From an uncultured Collinsella sp. (lineage in GTDB: Bacteria; Actinomycetota; Coriobacteriia; Coriobacteriales; Coriobacteriaceae), in NCBI GenBank assembly GCA_934650095.1, contig CAKUFT010000003.1, positions 39,234 through 103,233 of the forward strand: a DNA stretch of 64,000 bases, read 5' to 3'. The position numbers were made by a program, and so were the translations under genes. Below are positions 44,478 through 54,922 of this stretch, piece after piece (position 1 is the stretch's first letter; each line of letters begins with the position of its first letter). A model generated the notes under the pieces. The model did no database searches and had not been told where the DNA came from. It saw only the letters and a program-made list of their open reading frames with translations.

Positions 44478-45839
44478 ATGGATACCGTTCTGAGCGTTCT
44501 CTCACCGGTCTTTTGGGGCCTTCTTATGCTTTCCGTCCTCGTGTTTTTGCATGAGGGCGGCCACTTTTTGGCGGCGCGTGCCTGCGGTGTCCGCGTGACC
44601 GAGTTCTTTTTGGGTCTGCCGTGCCGCTTTGACATCCATCACACGTCGCATCGTATCGGCACCAAGTTCGGTGTGACCCCGCTGTTGCTTGGTGGCTATG
44701 CCGCCATCTGCGGTATGGACCCGACCAACGTCTCGTGTGCCGATCGCGTTCTGGCGGCCATTTATCGCCATGGTCGCGTGACGGCGGCCGACCTTGCTGT
44801 CGAGCTCGAGCTGTCCGAGGAGGAAGTTCTCGAGGCTTGCGCGCTGCTGCTGGGCTGGGGCTCCATCGCGCCCTGGTACGAAGAAGGGGAGAAGCCTTCG
44901 CCCAGTTACTATCCAGCCAAGTACCAGACTCTGCCGCGTGACGCGGCGGGCTATACCACCTTTGACGGCCGTCGGTTCGACCGCGAACATGCGACTGCTG
45001 AGGGAGATGTGTGGGAACTGCCATGCGGCGAGGCTGAGTTCCTCGCGCGTGAGCGCTCCCATACCTATCTTGGCCAAGGCTTTCTTAAACGCGCCTTTAT
45101 GCTTCTTGCGGGCATTATCGTCAATATCCTGACGGGCTTTTTGCTTCTTATGAGCATCTATTCCATCGCTGGCGTCACCGTGCCGGTGGATACTAACGTG
45201 ATCGGTCAGGTCGACGAGGGTTCAATCGCCGCCAAGGCGGGCATCCAAGCCGGCGACGCGATTCTTTCGGTCGACGGTGCATCCTGTTCTTCTTGGATGG
45301 ACGTGTACGACGCCATCGGTAACGCTGCGGGCAAGGACGATATCGCCATTGAATATGAGCGCGATGGCAAACAGCTTTCTACATCGGTTGCGCTCAAAGA
45401 GGATGAGCGCTTGGGCGTTTATGCCTCTACACAGGTGGTCCGTTTGGACCCCATCACGTCGGCTCGCCTGTCCTTCTCCTATGTCGTGCAGACGGCGGAG
45501 GGCGTGATGCGCTTACTGCAGCCGCAGCATACGATGGAGATTCTCGATCAGTCCACCTCTATTGTGGGCATCAGCGTCATGTCTTCGCAGGCGGCCGCTG
45601 TCGGCCCCGTCACATTCCTTTCGTTAGCCGCGCTCATCTCGTTCTCTCTGGGCTTTATGAACCTGTTGCCCATCCCGCCGCTCGACGGCGGCAAGCTGGT
45701 CATCGAGATCATTCAAAAGATCGCGGGCCGCGAGCTTCCGCTCAAGGTCCAGACGATTGTGAGCTATGTGGGCATCGCACTCTTTGCGTTGCTGTTTGTC
45801 TATATGCTTCGTTCCGACATCCTTCGATTTATTCTGTAG
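44478..45839 (+). CDS. rseP: RseP-type site-2 metalloprotease with an inserted winged-helix-like domain
   Basis: A 453-residue M50 intramembrane protease. The zinc motif is HEGGH with His25, Glu26 and His29 in the first membrane helix; the third ligand region is PIPPLDGGK with Asp403. A PDZ domain lies at about 235-315. Family members normally go from the GGY strand (residues 72-80) to the second membrane helix within a few dozen residues, but here residues 81-195 are inserted, including DRVLAAIYRHGRVTAADLAV and a ls-type turn, which look like a winged helix. No ideal ribosome binding site precedes ATG 44478; AAGGA is 15 bases away. It lies between dxr and ispG as usual. Confidence 0.9.
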   Translation: MDTVLSVLSPVFWGLLMLSVLVFLHEGGHFLAARACGVRVTEFFLGLPCRFDIHHTSHRIGTKFGVTPLLLGGYAAICGMDPTNVSCADRVLAAIYRHGRVTAADLAVELELSEEEVLEACALLLGWGSIAPWYEEGEKPSPSYYPAKYQTLPRDAAGYTTFDGRRFDREHATAEGDVWELPCGEAEFLARERSHTYLGQGFLKRAFMLLAGIIVNILTGFLLLMSIYSIAGVTVPVDTNVIGQVDEGSIAAKAGIQAGDAILSVDGASCSSWMDVYDAIGNAAGKDDIAIEYERDGKQLSTSVALKEDERLGVYASTQVVRLDPITSARLSFSYVVQTAEGVMRLLQPQHTMEILDQSTSIVGISVMSSQAAAVGPVTFLSLAALISFSLGFMNLLPIPPLDGGKLVIEIIQKIAGRELPLKVQTIVSYVGIALFALLFVYMLRSDILRFIL

Positions 45840-45852
45840 GGGAGTGTTTGGA

Positions 45853-46935
45853 TTGTCTTTATCCCATCCTTTGCCGCGTGAGCTGACGCGCCCCGTGCAT
45901 GTGGGCGGCGTGCAGATCGGTGGCGGCGCGCCGGTCGTGGTTCAGTCCATGACCTGCACCGATACCGCCGACGCCCAGACGACGCTCGCGCAGGTGCGCG
46001 CGCTGGCTCAGGCCGGCTGTGATATCGTGCGCGTGAGTGTACCTACTGAGGCCGCGCTCGTGGGTTTTCGCACTATCTGCACCGAGTCTCCGGTGCCGAT
46101 TGTCGCCGATATTCACTTTAACCATAAGTTCGCCATTGGTGCCGTGGAGGCTGGTGCTGCCAAACTGCGCATCAATCCCGGCAATATCGGCGATTGGGCC
46201 AAGGTTGACGCGGTGATTGATGCCGCGGGTGCCGCGGGTTGTGCGATTCGTATCGGCGTCAATGCCGGTTCGCTTGAGCAAGATATCGCTGAGCGCGACG
46301 ACCTCACCCAGCCTGAAAAGCTTGTGATGTCGAGTGAGCGTTTCGTCAGGCACTTTGAGGACCGCGGCTTTACCAACATTGTGCTTTCTGCCAAGGCCCA
46401 TAGCGTGCAAACGACGCTCGATACCTATCGCGCCCTGTCGCGTGAGATTCCCCACGTTCCGCTTCATCTGGGCGTGACCGAGGCTGGCACCAAGCTGCAG
46501 GGCACCATCAAGAGCTCCGTGGGCCTGGGCATTTTGCTGTCCGAGGGCATCGGTGACACCATGCGCGTCTCGCTTACGGCCGATCCGGTCGAGGAGCCGC
46601 CGGTCGCCTGGGGCATTCTGCAGTCGCTGGGCCTGCGTCGCCGTGGTCCCGAGATCGTTTCGTGTCCCACGTGTGCCCGTTGTCAGGTCAACCTGATTCC
46701 CATCGCCGAGGAAGTCACCGAGCGGCTTAAGAACTACTCCGCGCCGCTTTCGATTGCCGTGATGGGATGTGCGGTCAACGGTCCCGGCGAGGCATCTGAT
46801 GCCGACTTGGGCGTTGCCTGCGGACGAGGCCAGGGCCTGCTCTTTTCGCACGGCCAGATCATTGGTAAAGTAGCTGAGGATCAAATTGTCGACGCGCTTA
46901 TGGCCGAGGTCGACAAGCTTATTGAGGAGAAATAA
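45853..46935 (+). CDS. ispG: 4-hydroxy-3-methylbut-2-enyl diphosphate synthase (IspG/GcpE)
   Basis: A 360-residue iron-sulfur enzyme of the MEP pathway. PVVVQSMTCTDTADAQTT begins the barrel, LRINPGNIG is conserved, and the [4Fe-4S] ligands are in SCPTCARCQVN with the later MGCAVNGPGEA. TTG 45853 follows GGGGAG by eight bases; GTG 45844 would add three residues. The gene ends directly at the proS start. Confidence 0.96.
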   Translation: MSLSHPLPRELTRPVHVGGVQIGGGAPVVVQSMTCTDTADAQTTLAQVRALAQAGCDIVRVSVPTEAALVGFRTICTESPVPIVADIHFNHKFAIGAVEAGAAKLRINPGNIGDWAKVDAVIDAAGAAGCAIRIGVNAGSLEQDIAERDDLTQPEKLVMSSERFVRHFEDRGFTNIVLSAKAHSVQTTLDTYRALSREIPHVPLHLGVTEAGTKLQGTIKSSVGLGILLSEGIGDTMRVSLTADPVEEPPVAWGILQSLGLRRRGPEIVSCPTCARCQVNLIPIAEEVTERLKNYSAPLSIAVMGCAVNGPGEASDADLGVACGRGQGLLFSHGQIIGKVAEDQIVDALMAEVDKLIEEK

Positions 46936-48657
<1,722 letters not shown>

Positions 48658-48691
48658 TCGGCGGCATTGCCAATAGCTGCATTACGGGTCG

Positions 48692-48735
48692 GCCCCGCAT
48701 TTCTCCGAACAGGGGAGGTGCGGGGCTGTCCTTTT
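48692..48735 (+). terminator. Intrinsic terminator after proS
   Basis: GCCCCGCA (48692-48699) pairs with TGCGGGGC (48719-48726), with an inner CTCC/GGAG helix, followed by TGTCCTTTT. Confidence 0.8.
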
Positions 48736-48764
48736 GCTCATCAATATATTCGAATCCTAAAAGG

Positions 48765-48797
48765 AAAACCCCACAGCCCAAACGAGCTGCGGGGTTT
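48765..48797 (-). terminator. Terminator for the minus-strand kinase-like gene
   Basis: Read on the minus strand, AAACCCCGCAGC pairs with GCTGTGGGGTTT around an 8-base loop, followed by TTCCTTTT. The palindrome may also work in the plus direction. Confidence 0.75.
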
Positions 48798-48834
48798 CCC
48801 TTTGTGCCTCCGATGCGAATAAATCGCTCAGATA

Positions 48835-49599
48835 TTACTGATAATCGACGACGTCGATCCAGTTCTTAAGGAACTCATCGTTCACGTTGCGCTTACGAGC
48901 GAGCTCGGAAGCGGCGACGATGCTCGTCCACTGACGCACGACCTGCATGGGCATGTCGGCGCGGTCGCAGTAGAGCTCCAGGTAGGCCTCGGCCTGGTCC
49001 TTGCTGTTGAGGGCAAAGAGCAGGTAGGTGGTTGCAACGTCGGCGGCAGGGGAGCCCTGGGTGGCGTGTGCCCAGTCGCACACGTAGAGCTGACCGTCGT
49101 CGCCAACGATGACGTTGGAGGGGTTGAAGTCGCCGTGGCAGACCTTGAACTCCTTGGTCATGCCGTCCAGGCGCTCCTGAAGGTTGTAGCGCGTGGTGGC
49201 ATTGAGCTGATCCAGGCTGTCGATCATGCGGGCGAACTTGTCGCGCTGACGGTTGAGCAGCGGGGAGGTGTAGCCGTGGATCTCGATCTGGAGGTCGACG
49301 AACATCTCGAGGTACTCACCGAAGCGCTGGGGCTCGGCAGTCATCTTCTCGGCAAGGGTGGTGCCCGGGACCTTCTCGGTCACAAGCGCCCAGCCGTTGG
49401 CGTTCTCGAGCTGGGAAACCTCGAGAGCCTTGGGGCTGCGGATGCCGCACTCATTGATGCGGGCAAGATTCAAAGCCTCGTTGAACACGTCGGAGACAGG
49501 CTTGGTCTCGTTGAAGACCTTGACGATCTTGTCGCCCAGGTCGTAAACGACCTTGTTGCCACGGCGGACGAGCTCGGTCTTGGAATCGGGTAGCAGCAT
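48835..49599 (-). CDS. Aminoglycoside/choline-kinase-like phosphotransferase (APH fold), substrate unknown
   Basis: A 254-residue protein kinase-like fold. VVYDLGDKIVKVFN holds a candidate ATP-binding Lys, the catalytic loop is VCHGDFNPSNVIV (HGDxxxxN) and the metal-binding Asp is in YVCDWAHATQGSPAAD. This is the APH/choline kinase superfamily, which also includes homoserine and fructosamine kinases. No resistance function is implied. The ATG at 49599 has AAAGGATG. It lies 88 bases downstream of adhE on the same strand, separated by a strong hairpin, so partial cotranscription with adhE is likely. Confidence 0.75.
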   Translation of the reverse strand: MLLPDSKTELVRRGNKVVYDLGDKIVKVFNETKPVSDVFNEALNLARINECGIRSPKALEVSQLENANGWALVTEKVPGTTLAEKMTAEPQRFGEYLEMFVDLQIEIHGYTSPLLNRQRDKFARMIDSLDQLNATTRYNLQERLDGMTKEFKVCHGDFNPSNVIVGDDGQLYVCDWAHATQGSPAADVATTYLLFALNSKDQAEAYLELYCDRADMPMQVVRQWTSIVAASELARKRNVNDEFLKNWIDVVDYQ

Positions 49600-49631
49600 G
49601 GTTGCATCCTTTCAACGATGCGATAGAAGCG

Positions 49632-49670
49632 ACGGCGGGGGTGTGTGAAACACCCGTGCACCCCCGCCGT
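49632..49670. repeat. Strong hairpin between adhE and the kinase-like gene
   Basis: ACGGCGGGGGTG (49632-49643) pairs perfectly with CACCCCCGCCGT (49659-49670). On the minus strand no T-run follows, so it may stabilise or process the adhE message rather than fully end it. An inner GGGTG/CACCC pairing is an alternative. Confidence 0.7.
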
Positions 49671-49687
49671 TAAAAACCGTGCTAGAA

Positions 49688-52336
49688 CTAGCAGACGGCG
49701 TAGTCCTGGGGCTCGCGGCCGTAGTAGGCGTCCAGGTAGAGCTCCTTGATCTCGCTCATGAGCGGGTAGCGCGGGTTAGCGCCGGTGCACTGGTCGTTGA
49801 ATGCCTGCTCGGTCATCTCGTCGAGCGTGTCGAGGAAGTACTGCTCGTCGACACCGTAGTCGGCGATGGTCTTCTTGACGCCGATGAAGTCCTTGAGCTC
49901 CTCGAGCTTCGTGATGAAGTTCTCGAAGGTCTCCTTGTCGTCCTTGCCCTCGATGCCGCAGTACTTGGCCATCTCGGCGTAGTTGTGCAGCGCGTTGGGA
50001 TAAGGATACTGGGAGAAGGTGCCCATCTTGACGGGGGCCTCGGCGGCGTTGTAGCGCATGACGCGGGTCAGGATGACAGCGTTGGCGATGCCGTGGGGCA
50101 GGTGATGGAAAGCGCCGAGCTTGTGAGCCATGGAGTGGTTGAGGCCCAGGAAGGCGTTGGCGAAGGCCATACCGGCCATGCAGGAGGCGTTGTGCATCTC
50201 CTCGCGGGCGTGCGGATCCTTGGCGCCGTTCTCGAAGCTGGAGGGCAGGTTCTCAAAGACGAGCTTGGCAGCGCGCTCGGAGAGGCCCTTGGTGTAGTCG
50301 GAAGCCATGATGGAGACGTAGGACTCGATGGCGTGGGTCATGACGTCGATGCCGGAGGCAGCGGTCAGGCCGCGCGGGGCGGTCATGCAGTTGTCGGCGT
50401 CGACGATAGCCATGTTGGGGAGCAGCGCGTAGTCGGCGAGCGGCCACTTGATGCCGGTCTCCTTGTCGGTGATGATGGCGAACGGCGTGCACTCGGAGCC
50501 GGTACCCGAGGAGGTCGGGACGGCGACGAAGTAGGCCTTCTTGCCCATCTCGGGGAAGGTGAAGATACGCTTGCGGATGTCCATGAAGTCCATGGCCATG
50601 TCCTCAAACTTGCACTCGGGGTGCTCGTACATCATCCACATGATCTTGCCGGCGTCCATGGCGGAGCCACCGCCGACGGCGATGATCACGTCAGGCTCAA
50701 AGAGAGCCATCTGCTTGGCGCCGCGACGTGCGCACTGCAGCGACGGATCGGGCTCGACGTCGTAGAAGCAGTCGTGGGCGATGCCCATCTCGTCGAGCTT
50801 GGCCTCGATGGCGCGGGTGTTGCCATTCTTGAAGAGGAACTGGTCGGTGACGATGAAGGCGCGCTTCTTGCCCATGACGGTACCGAGCTCGTCGAGAGCG
50901 ACGGGCGTGGAACCCTTCTTGAAGTAGACCTTCTCGGGAGCGCGGAACCACAGCATGTTCTCACGGCGCTCGGCCACAGTCTTAACGTTGATCAAGTGCT
51001 TCACCCCAACGTTCTCGGAGACGGAGTTGCCGCCCCAGGAGCCGCAGCCCAGGGTCAGAGACGGCTTCATGCCAAAGTTGTACAGGTCACCGATGCCGCC
51101 GTGCGAGGACGGGGTGTTGATGACGATACGGCAGGCCTTCATGACGTGCTCGAACAGGCTGATCTTCTCGGCCTGGGCGGGGTGCACGTACAGAGAGGCG
51201 GTGTGGCCCGGGCCACCGGCGAGCACCAGGTGCTCGGCCTTGTCGACGGCCTCCTGGAAGTCCTTGGCGTGGTACATGGCCAGGACCGGGGAGAGCTTCT
51301 CGTGGGAGAACTCCTCCTTGGCGGGGTCGGTGGAGGTGACCTCGGCGATCAGGATCTTGGTCTTGGCGGGAACCTCGATGCCGGCGAGCTCGGCGATCTT
51401 AGCGGCAGCCATGCCGGGGATGCGGTGGTCGAGAGCGCCGTTCTTGAACATGGCGCCACGCAGGGCCTCCATCTCGGCACCCTGCTTGACGAAGTAGCAG
51501 CCGCGCTTCTGGAACTCGGCCTTAACCTGGTCGTAGATGGTGTCGATGACGGTCACGGACTGCTCGGAAGCGCAGATCATGCCGTTGTCGAAGGTCTTGG
51601 AGTGAATGATGGAGTTGACGGCGAGCAGCACGTCGGCGGTGTCGTCGATGATGACGGGGGTGTTACCGGCGCCAACGCCCAGGGCAGGCTTGCCCGAGGA
51701 GTAAGCGGCCTTGACCATGCCCGGGCCACCGGTGGCGAGGATGATGTCGACGTCGCGCATGACCATGTTGGTCAGCTCGATGGAGGGGACATCGACCCAG
51801 CCGATGATGCCCTCGGGGGCGCCGGCCTTGACGGCGGCGTCAAGCACGAGCTTGGCGGCGGCGATAGTGCACTTGGCGGCTGCCGGGTGCGGGGAGATGA
51901 TGATGCCGTTGCGGGTCTTCAGGCTGATCAGCGTCTTGAAGATCGCGGTGGAGGTGGGGTTGGTCGTCGGGATGACGGCGCCCACGATGCCGATGGGCTC
52001 GGCGATCTTGGTGATGCCGTAAGCCTCGTCGCGCTCCAGGACACCACAGGTCTTGGTGTTCTTGTAAGCGTTGTAGATGTACTCTGCGGCGTAGTGGTTC
52101 TTGATGACCTTGTCCTCAAGAACGCCGCGGCCGGTCTCCTCGATGGCCATCTTCGCCAACGGGATACGAGCCTTGTTGGCGGCCATGGCGGCCTCGTAGA
52201 AGATCTTGTCGACCTGCTCCTGCGTGTACGTAGCAAAAAGCGCCTGGGCCTCTCGCATCTGAGCGAGCTTAGCCTCAAGCGCCTCTACGTTGTCCACAAT
52301 TGCGGGAGTAGTGTTTTCCGGTGACTTTTTCACCAT
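49688..52336 (-). CDS. adhE: Bifunctional acetaldehyde-CoA/alcohol dehydrogenase
   Basis: An 882-residue fusion enzyme. Residues 1 to about 440 are a CoA-acylating aldehyde dehydrogenase with the catalytic Cys in NGMICASEQSV; the rest is an iron-dependent alcohol dehydrogenase with GGGSAMDAGK and HSMAHKLGAFHHLPHG, whose His residues bind iron. It reduces acetyl-CoA to ethanol, regenerating NAD in fermentation, and family members form filaments. The ATG at 52336 has AAGGAGA upstream. Codon choice is very biased, avoiding TTA, CTA and TCA, which leaves a full-length antisense frame and suggests high expression. Confidence 0.98.
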   Translation of the reverse strand: MVKKSPENTTPAIVDNVEALEAKLAQMREAQALFATYTQEQVDKIFYEAAMAANKARIPLAKMAIEETGRGVLEDKVIKNHYAAEYIYNAYKNTKTCGVLERDEAYGITKIAEPIGIVGAVIPTTNPTSTAIFKTLISLKTRNGIIISPHPAAAKCTIAAAKLVLDAAVKAGAPEGIIGWVDVPSIELTNMVMRDVDIILATGGPGMVKAAYSSGKPALGVGAGNTPVIIDDTADVLLAVNSIIHSKTFDNGMICASEQSVTVIDTIYDQVKAEFQKRGCYFVKQGAEMEALRGAMFKNGALDHRIPGMAAAKIAELAGIEVPAKTKILIAEVTSTDPAKEEFSHEKLSPVLAMYHAKDFQEAVDKAEHLVLAGGPGHTASLYVHPAQAEKISLFEHVMKACRIVINTPSSHGGIGDLYNFGMKPSLTLGCGSWGGNSVSENVGVKHLINVKTVAERRENMLWFRAPEKVYFKKGSTPVALDELGTVMGKKRAFIVTDQFLFKNGNTRAIEAKLDEMGIAHDCFYDVEPDPSLQCARRGAKQMALFEPDVIIAVGGGSAMDAGKIMWMMYEHPECKFEDMAMDFMDIRKRIFTFPEMGKKAYFVAVPTSSGTGSECTPFAIITDKETGIKWPLADYALLPNMAIVDADNCMTAPRGLTAASGIDVMTHAIESYVSIMASDYTKGLSERAAKLVFENLPSSFENGAKDPHAREEMHNASCMAGMAFANAFLGLNHSMAHKLGAFHHLPHGIANAVILTRVMRYNAAEAPVKMGTFSQYPYPNALHNYAEMAKYCGIEGKDDKETFENFITKLEELKDFIGVKKTIADYGVDEQYFLDTLDEMTEQAFNDQCTGANPRYPLMSEIKELYLDAYYGREPQDYAVC

Positions 52337-52428
52337 TTGTGTCTCCTTGCGATCGGAGATTTACCCTACGCCTTGCATAATAGCAATAAATAATTCGGTG
52401 AGTGGTAAGATTCCCGTAAAAGGCACAC

Positions 52429-52458
52429 TAAAACGCTTCAACTAACTGAAACGTTTCA
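52429..52458. promoter_or_regulatory. Two LacI/CcpA-like operators upstream of adhE
   Basis: TGAAACGTTTCA (52447-52458) is a perfect 12-bp palindrome. TAAAACGCTTCA (52429-52440) is an imperfect copy 18 bases away, centre to centre, on the same face of the helix. They lie about 55 and 73 bases upstream of the predicted -10 of adhE, a position more usual for an activator than for a blocking repressor. Confidence 0.55.
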
Positions 52459-52645
52459 ACTAATTTAGGCTGACTTGTGTAGGAGAGACCGGATGCTTTG
52501 TACCGTGCTGGTGCCCTGAAGCCGCGTTGGCCGGCATCTGGTTCCAGAGGATTTTTGATATAAGGGCGGCGGGTTGCTAAGACGCTTCTTTGAATATACA
52601 TAAGCGGATGTGTGTCGCCTTACGATCAGCTGTCGTCAATGCACC

Positions 52646-52679
52646 AAAAAAGGCGCCCTCCGTAGGGGAGGACGCCTTT
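52646..52679 (-). terminator. Intrinsic terminator of rpmB
   Basis: On the minus strand AAAGGCG and CCTCCCC pair with the complementary GAGGGCGCCTTT around TACG, followed by TTTT. Confidence 0.85.
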
Positions 52680-52747
52680 GGTAAGTTCTATGTGAACGCG
52701 AGGTCTTTGACCCGGAGAGTCCGAGGTACTTTTAAGTAAGACCTTAT

Positions 52748-52936
52748 TTAGGAGCGCGCAACCTTGCCGGACTTGAGGCAGGTGGAGCAAACGTTCATCT
52801 TGCGACGGTGACCATCGACGACGACGTAGACGCGCTGGATGTTGGGGCGGAACTTACGGTTGGTGACGCGGTGAGAGTGGCTGATGGAGCGACCGGCAAC
52901 GGGGTGCTTACCGCAAACTTCGCAAACTTTGGACAT
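52748..52936 (-). CDS. rpmB: 50S ribosomal protein L28 (zinc-binding type)
   Basis: A 62-residue protein starting MSKVCEVCGKHPVAGRSISH, with the second Cys pair in VCSTCLKSGKV, so this is the C+ zinc-ribbon form. The ATG at 52936 has AAGGAGGG. It is a single-gene unit with an extended -10 promoter (52996-52991) and its own terminator. Confidence 0.97.
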   Translation of the reverse strand: MSKVCEVCGKHPVAGRSISHSHRVTNRKFRPNIQRVYVVVDGHRRKMNVCSTCLKSGKVARS

Positions 52937-52990
52937 AACTGACCCTCCTTGGGCGACAAACGAACATGTCGCGTTAACAAACAAGCCTGA

Positions 52991-52996
52991 ACTATA
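52991..52996 (-). promoter_or_regulatory. Extended -10 for rpmB
   Basis: On the minus strand TGC-TATAGT forms an extended -10; a distant TTGCGC lies 20 bases upstream. The ribosome binding site follows about 50 bases later. Confidence 0.45.
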
Positions 52997-53242
52997 GCAC
53001 AGAAGCAGCCCTCTGTGCGCAATCTACACAGAGATATTCCTCTTTTGGCGATAGTGCCGACGCCTCGGCCCTGGACGTAGATCCGATTCGCGTGCAGCGA
53101 AGGGGATTATGCCAGCTCGCGTGTACGTTTTCAAGCGCATCCCGCAAATATATATAGGTTTATGGAGGCCCTGCTCCCGTTTATCGATTGCTTGGTTTTT
53201 ATACTCGCAATTGAGCCCGAGGTTGGCTACACTATCCCTTGA

Positions 53243-53369
53243 CCATTAAAGGGGTACGAGATACCCACATGGAATAACATAGCTGCCAATCGAGCAGCCC
53301 TTCCTGTGGGTGTCTGGTCCGCTTTGAGCGGTCGGGCATCTATTTTTTTGACTGTGTCAGCAGTCAAGA
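53243..53369 (+). promoter_or_regulatory. Pyrimidine-operon attenuation leader (PyrR-type candidate)
   Basis: Three mutually exclusive structures are visible. A binding-loop-like hairpin has CCAT/ATGG outer (53243-53246, 53269-53272) and GGGTA/TACCC inner stems with loop CGAGA. An antiterminator pairs GATACCCACA (53260-53269) with TGTGGGTGTC (53305-53314). A terminator (53309-53349) pairs GGTGTC..., ending CCGCT, with AGCGG...GGCATC and has seven T. A perfect TTGACTG/CAGTCAA hairpin (53348-53367) follows. PyrR, encoded next, would favour the first hairpin when UMP is high and so cause termination. Confidence 0.65.
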
Positions 53370-53376
53370 CATGTGA

Positions 53377-53973
<597 letters not shown>

Positions 53974-53977
53974 TACC

Positions 53978-54922
53978 GTGGCGTTCAACCATAAGCACCT
54001 GATCGACATTACCGAGTACTCCGAAGAGGACATCAAGCTCATCCTCGAGACCGCCAAGGCGTTCTCCGAGGTTAACGAGCGTGCCATCAAGAAGGTCCCC
54101 ACGCTCAAGGGTAAGACCATCGTCAACATGTTCAACGAGCCTTCGACGCGTACCCGCAGCTCCTTCGAGCTCGCCGAGAAGCGTCTTTCGGCCGACAGCC
54201 TCAACTTTGGCGGCTCCTCGACCTCCACGGTCAAGGGCGAGAGCCTCGTCGACACCGTCGAGACCCTCAACGCCTACAAGATTGATTGCATCGTCGTTCG
54301 CGATAAGCACGCCGGTGCTCCCTACATCGTCACGCAGAACTCGCCCGCGAGCGTCATCTGCGCCGGCGACGGCAAGCACAACCACCCCACGCAGGCCCTG
54401 CTCGACCTGTACACCATCTGGGAGCACAAGGGCGACTTCCACGGTCTGAAGGTCGCCGTCGTCGGCGACATCGCCCACTCCCGCGTCTGCGGCTCGCTGA
54501 TCCCCGCCCTTAAGATCATGGGCTGCGAGACCTACGCCGTCGCTCCCGGCACGCTGCTTCCGCCGGCGCCCGAGGTCCTGGGCTGCGACCACGTGACGAG
54601 CGACCTCGATTCCGTCCTGCCCGAGCTGGACGTCGTCTACATGCTGCGCGTGCAGCAGGAGCGTCTCGAGGGTGCTCCGTTCCCGACCATTCGCGAGTAC
54701 CACAAGCTCTTCGGCCTGACCAAGGACCGCGAGAAGCTCATGAAGCCCGACGCGATCATCTGCCACCCGGGCCCTATCAACCGCGGCGTCGAGTTCGACT
54801 CCTATATGGCCGACCACCCGCAACGCTCCGTCATCCTGGAGCAGGTCTACGCCGGTATCTGTGTGCGTATGGCTATCCTGTATCTGCTGCTTGGAGGTGC
54901 CGATAATGGCCTTGCTTCTTAA
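53978..54922 (+). CDS. pyrB: Aspartate carbamoyltransferase catalytic subunit
   Basis: A 314-residue enzyme: MFNEPSTRTRSSFELAEKRL (carbamoyl phosphate site), GDGKHNHPTQALLDLYTI and HPGPINRGVEF. It makes carbamoyl aspartate. No regulatory pyrI is present. GTG 53978 is chosen; GTG 53966 would overlap the pyrR end and add four residues. It overlaps pyrC by 17 bases. Confidence 0.96.
   Translation: MAFNHKHLIDITEYSEEDIKLILETAKAFSEVNERAIKKVPTLKGKTIVNMFNEPSTRTRSSFELAEKRLSADSLNFGGSSTSTVKGESLVDTVETLNAYKIDCIVVRDKHAGAPYIVTQNSPASVICAGDGKHNHPTQALLDLYTIWEHKGDFHGLKVAVVGDIAHSRVCGSLIPALKIMGCETYAVAPGTLLPPAPEVLGCDHVTSDLDSVLPELDVVYMLRVQQERLEGAPFPTIREYHKLFGLTKDREKLMKPDAIICHPGPINRGVEFDSYMADHPQRSVILEQVYAGICVRMAILYLLLGGADNGLAS

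Larger units (their letters stand above)
52337..52747. other. adhE-rpmB intergenic region (411 bp)
   Basis: From left to right it holds the adhE leader with a likely minus-strand -10 (TATTAT, 52382-52377), a pair of LacI-family-like operator half-repeats at 52429-52458, about 180 bases in which I see nothing, and the rpmB terminator. No coding sequence is supported. Confidence 0.55.

Noticed and set aside
49679-52324. 881-codon plus-strand frame antisense to adhE
   Set aside because: Same codon-bias effect; adhE itself is unmistakable.
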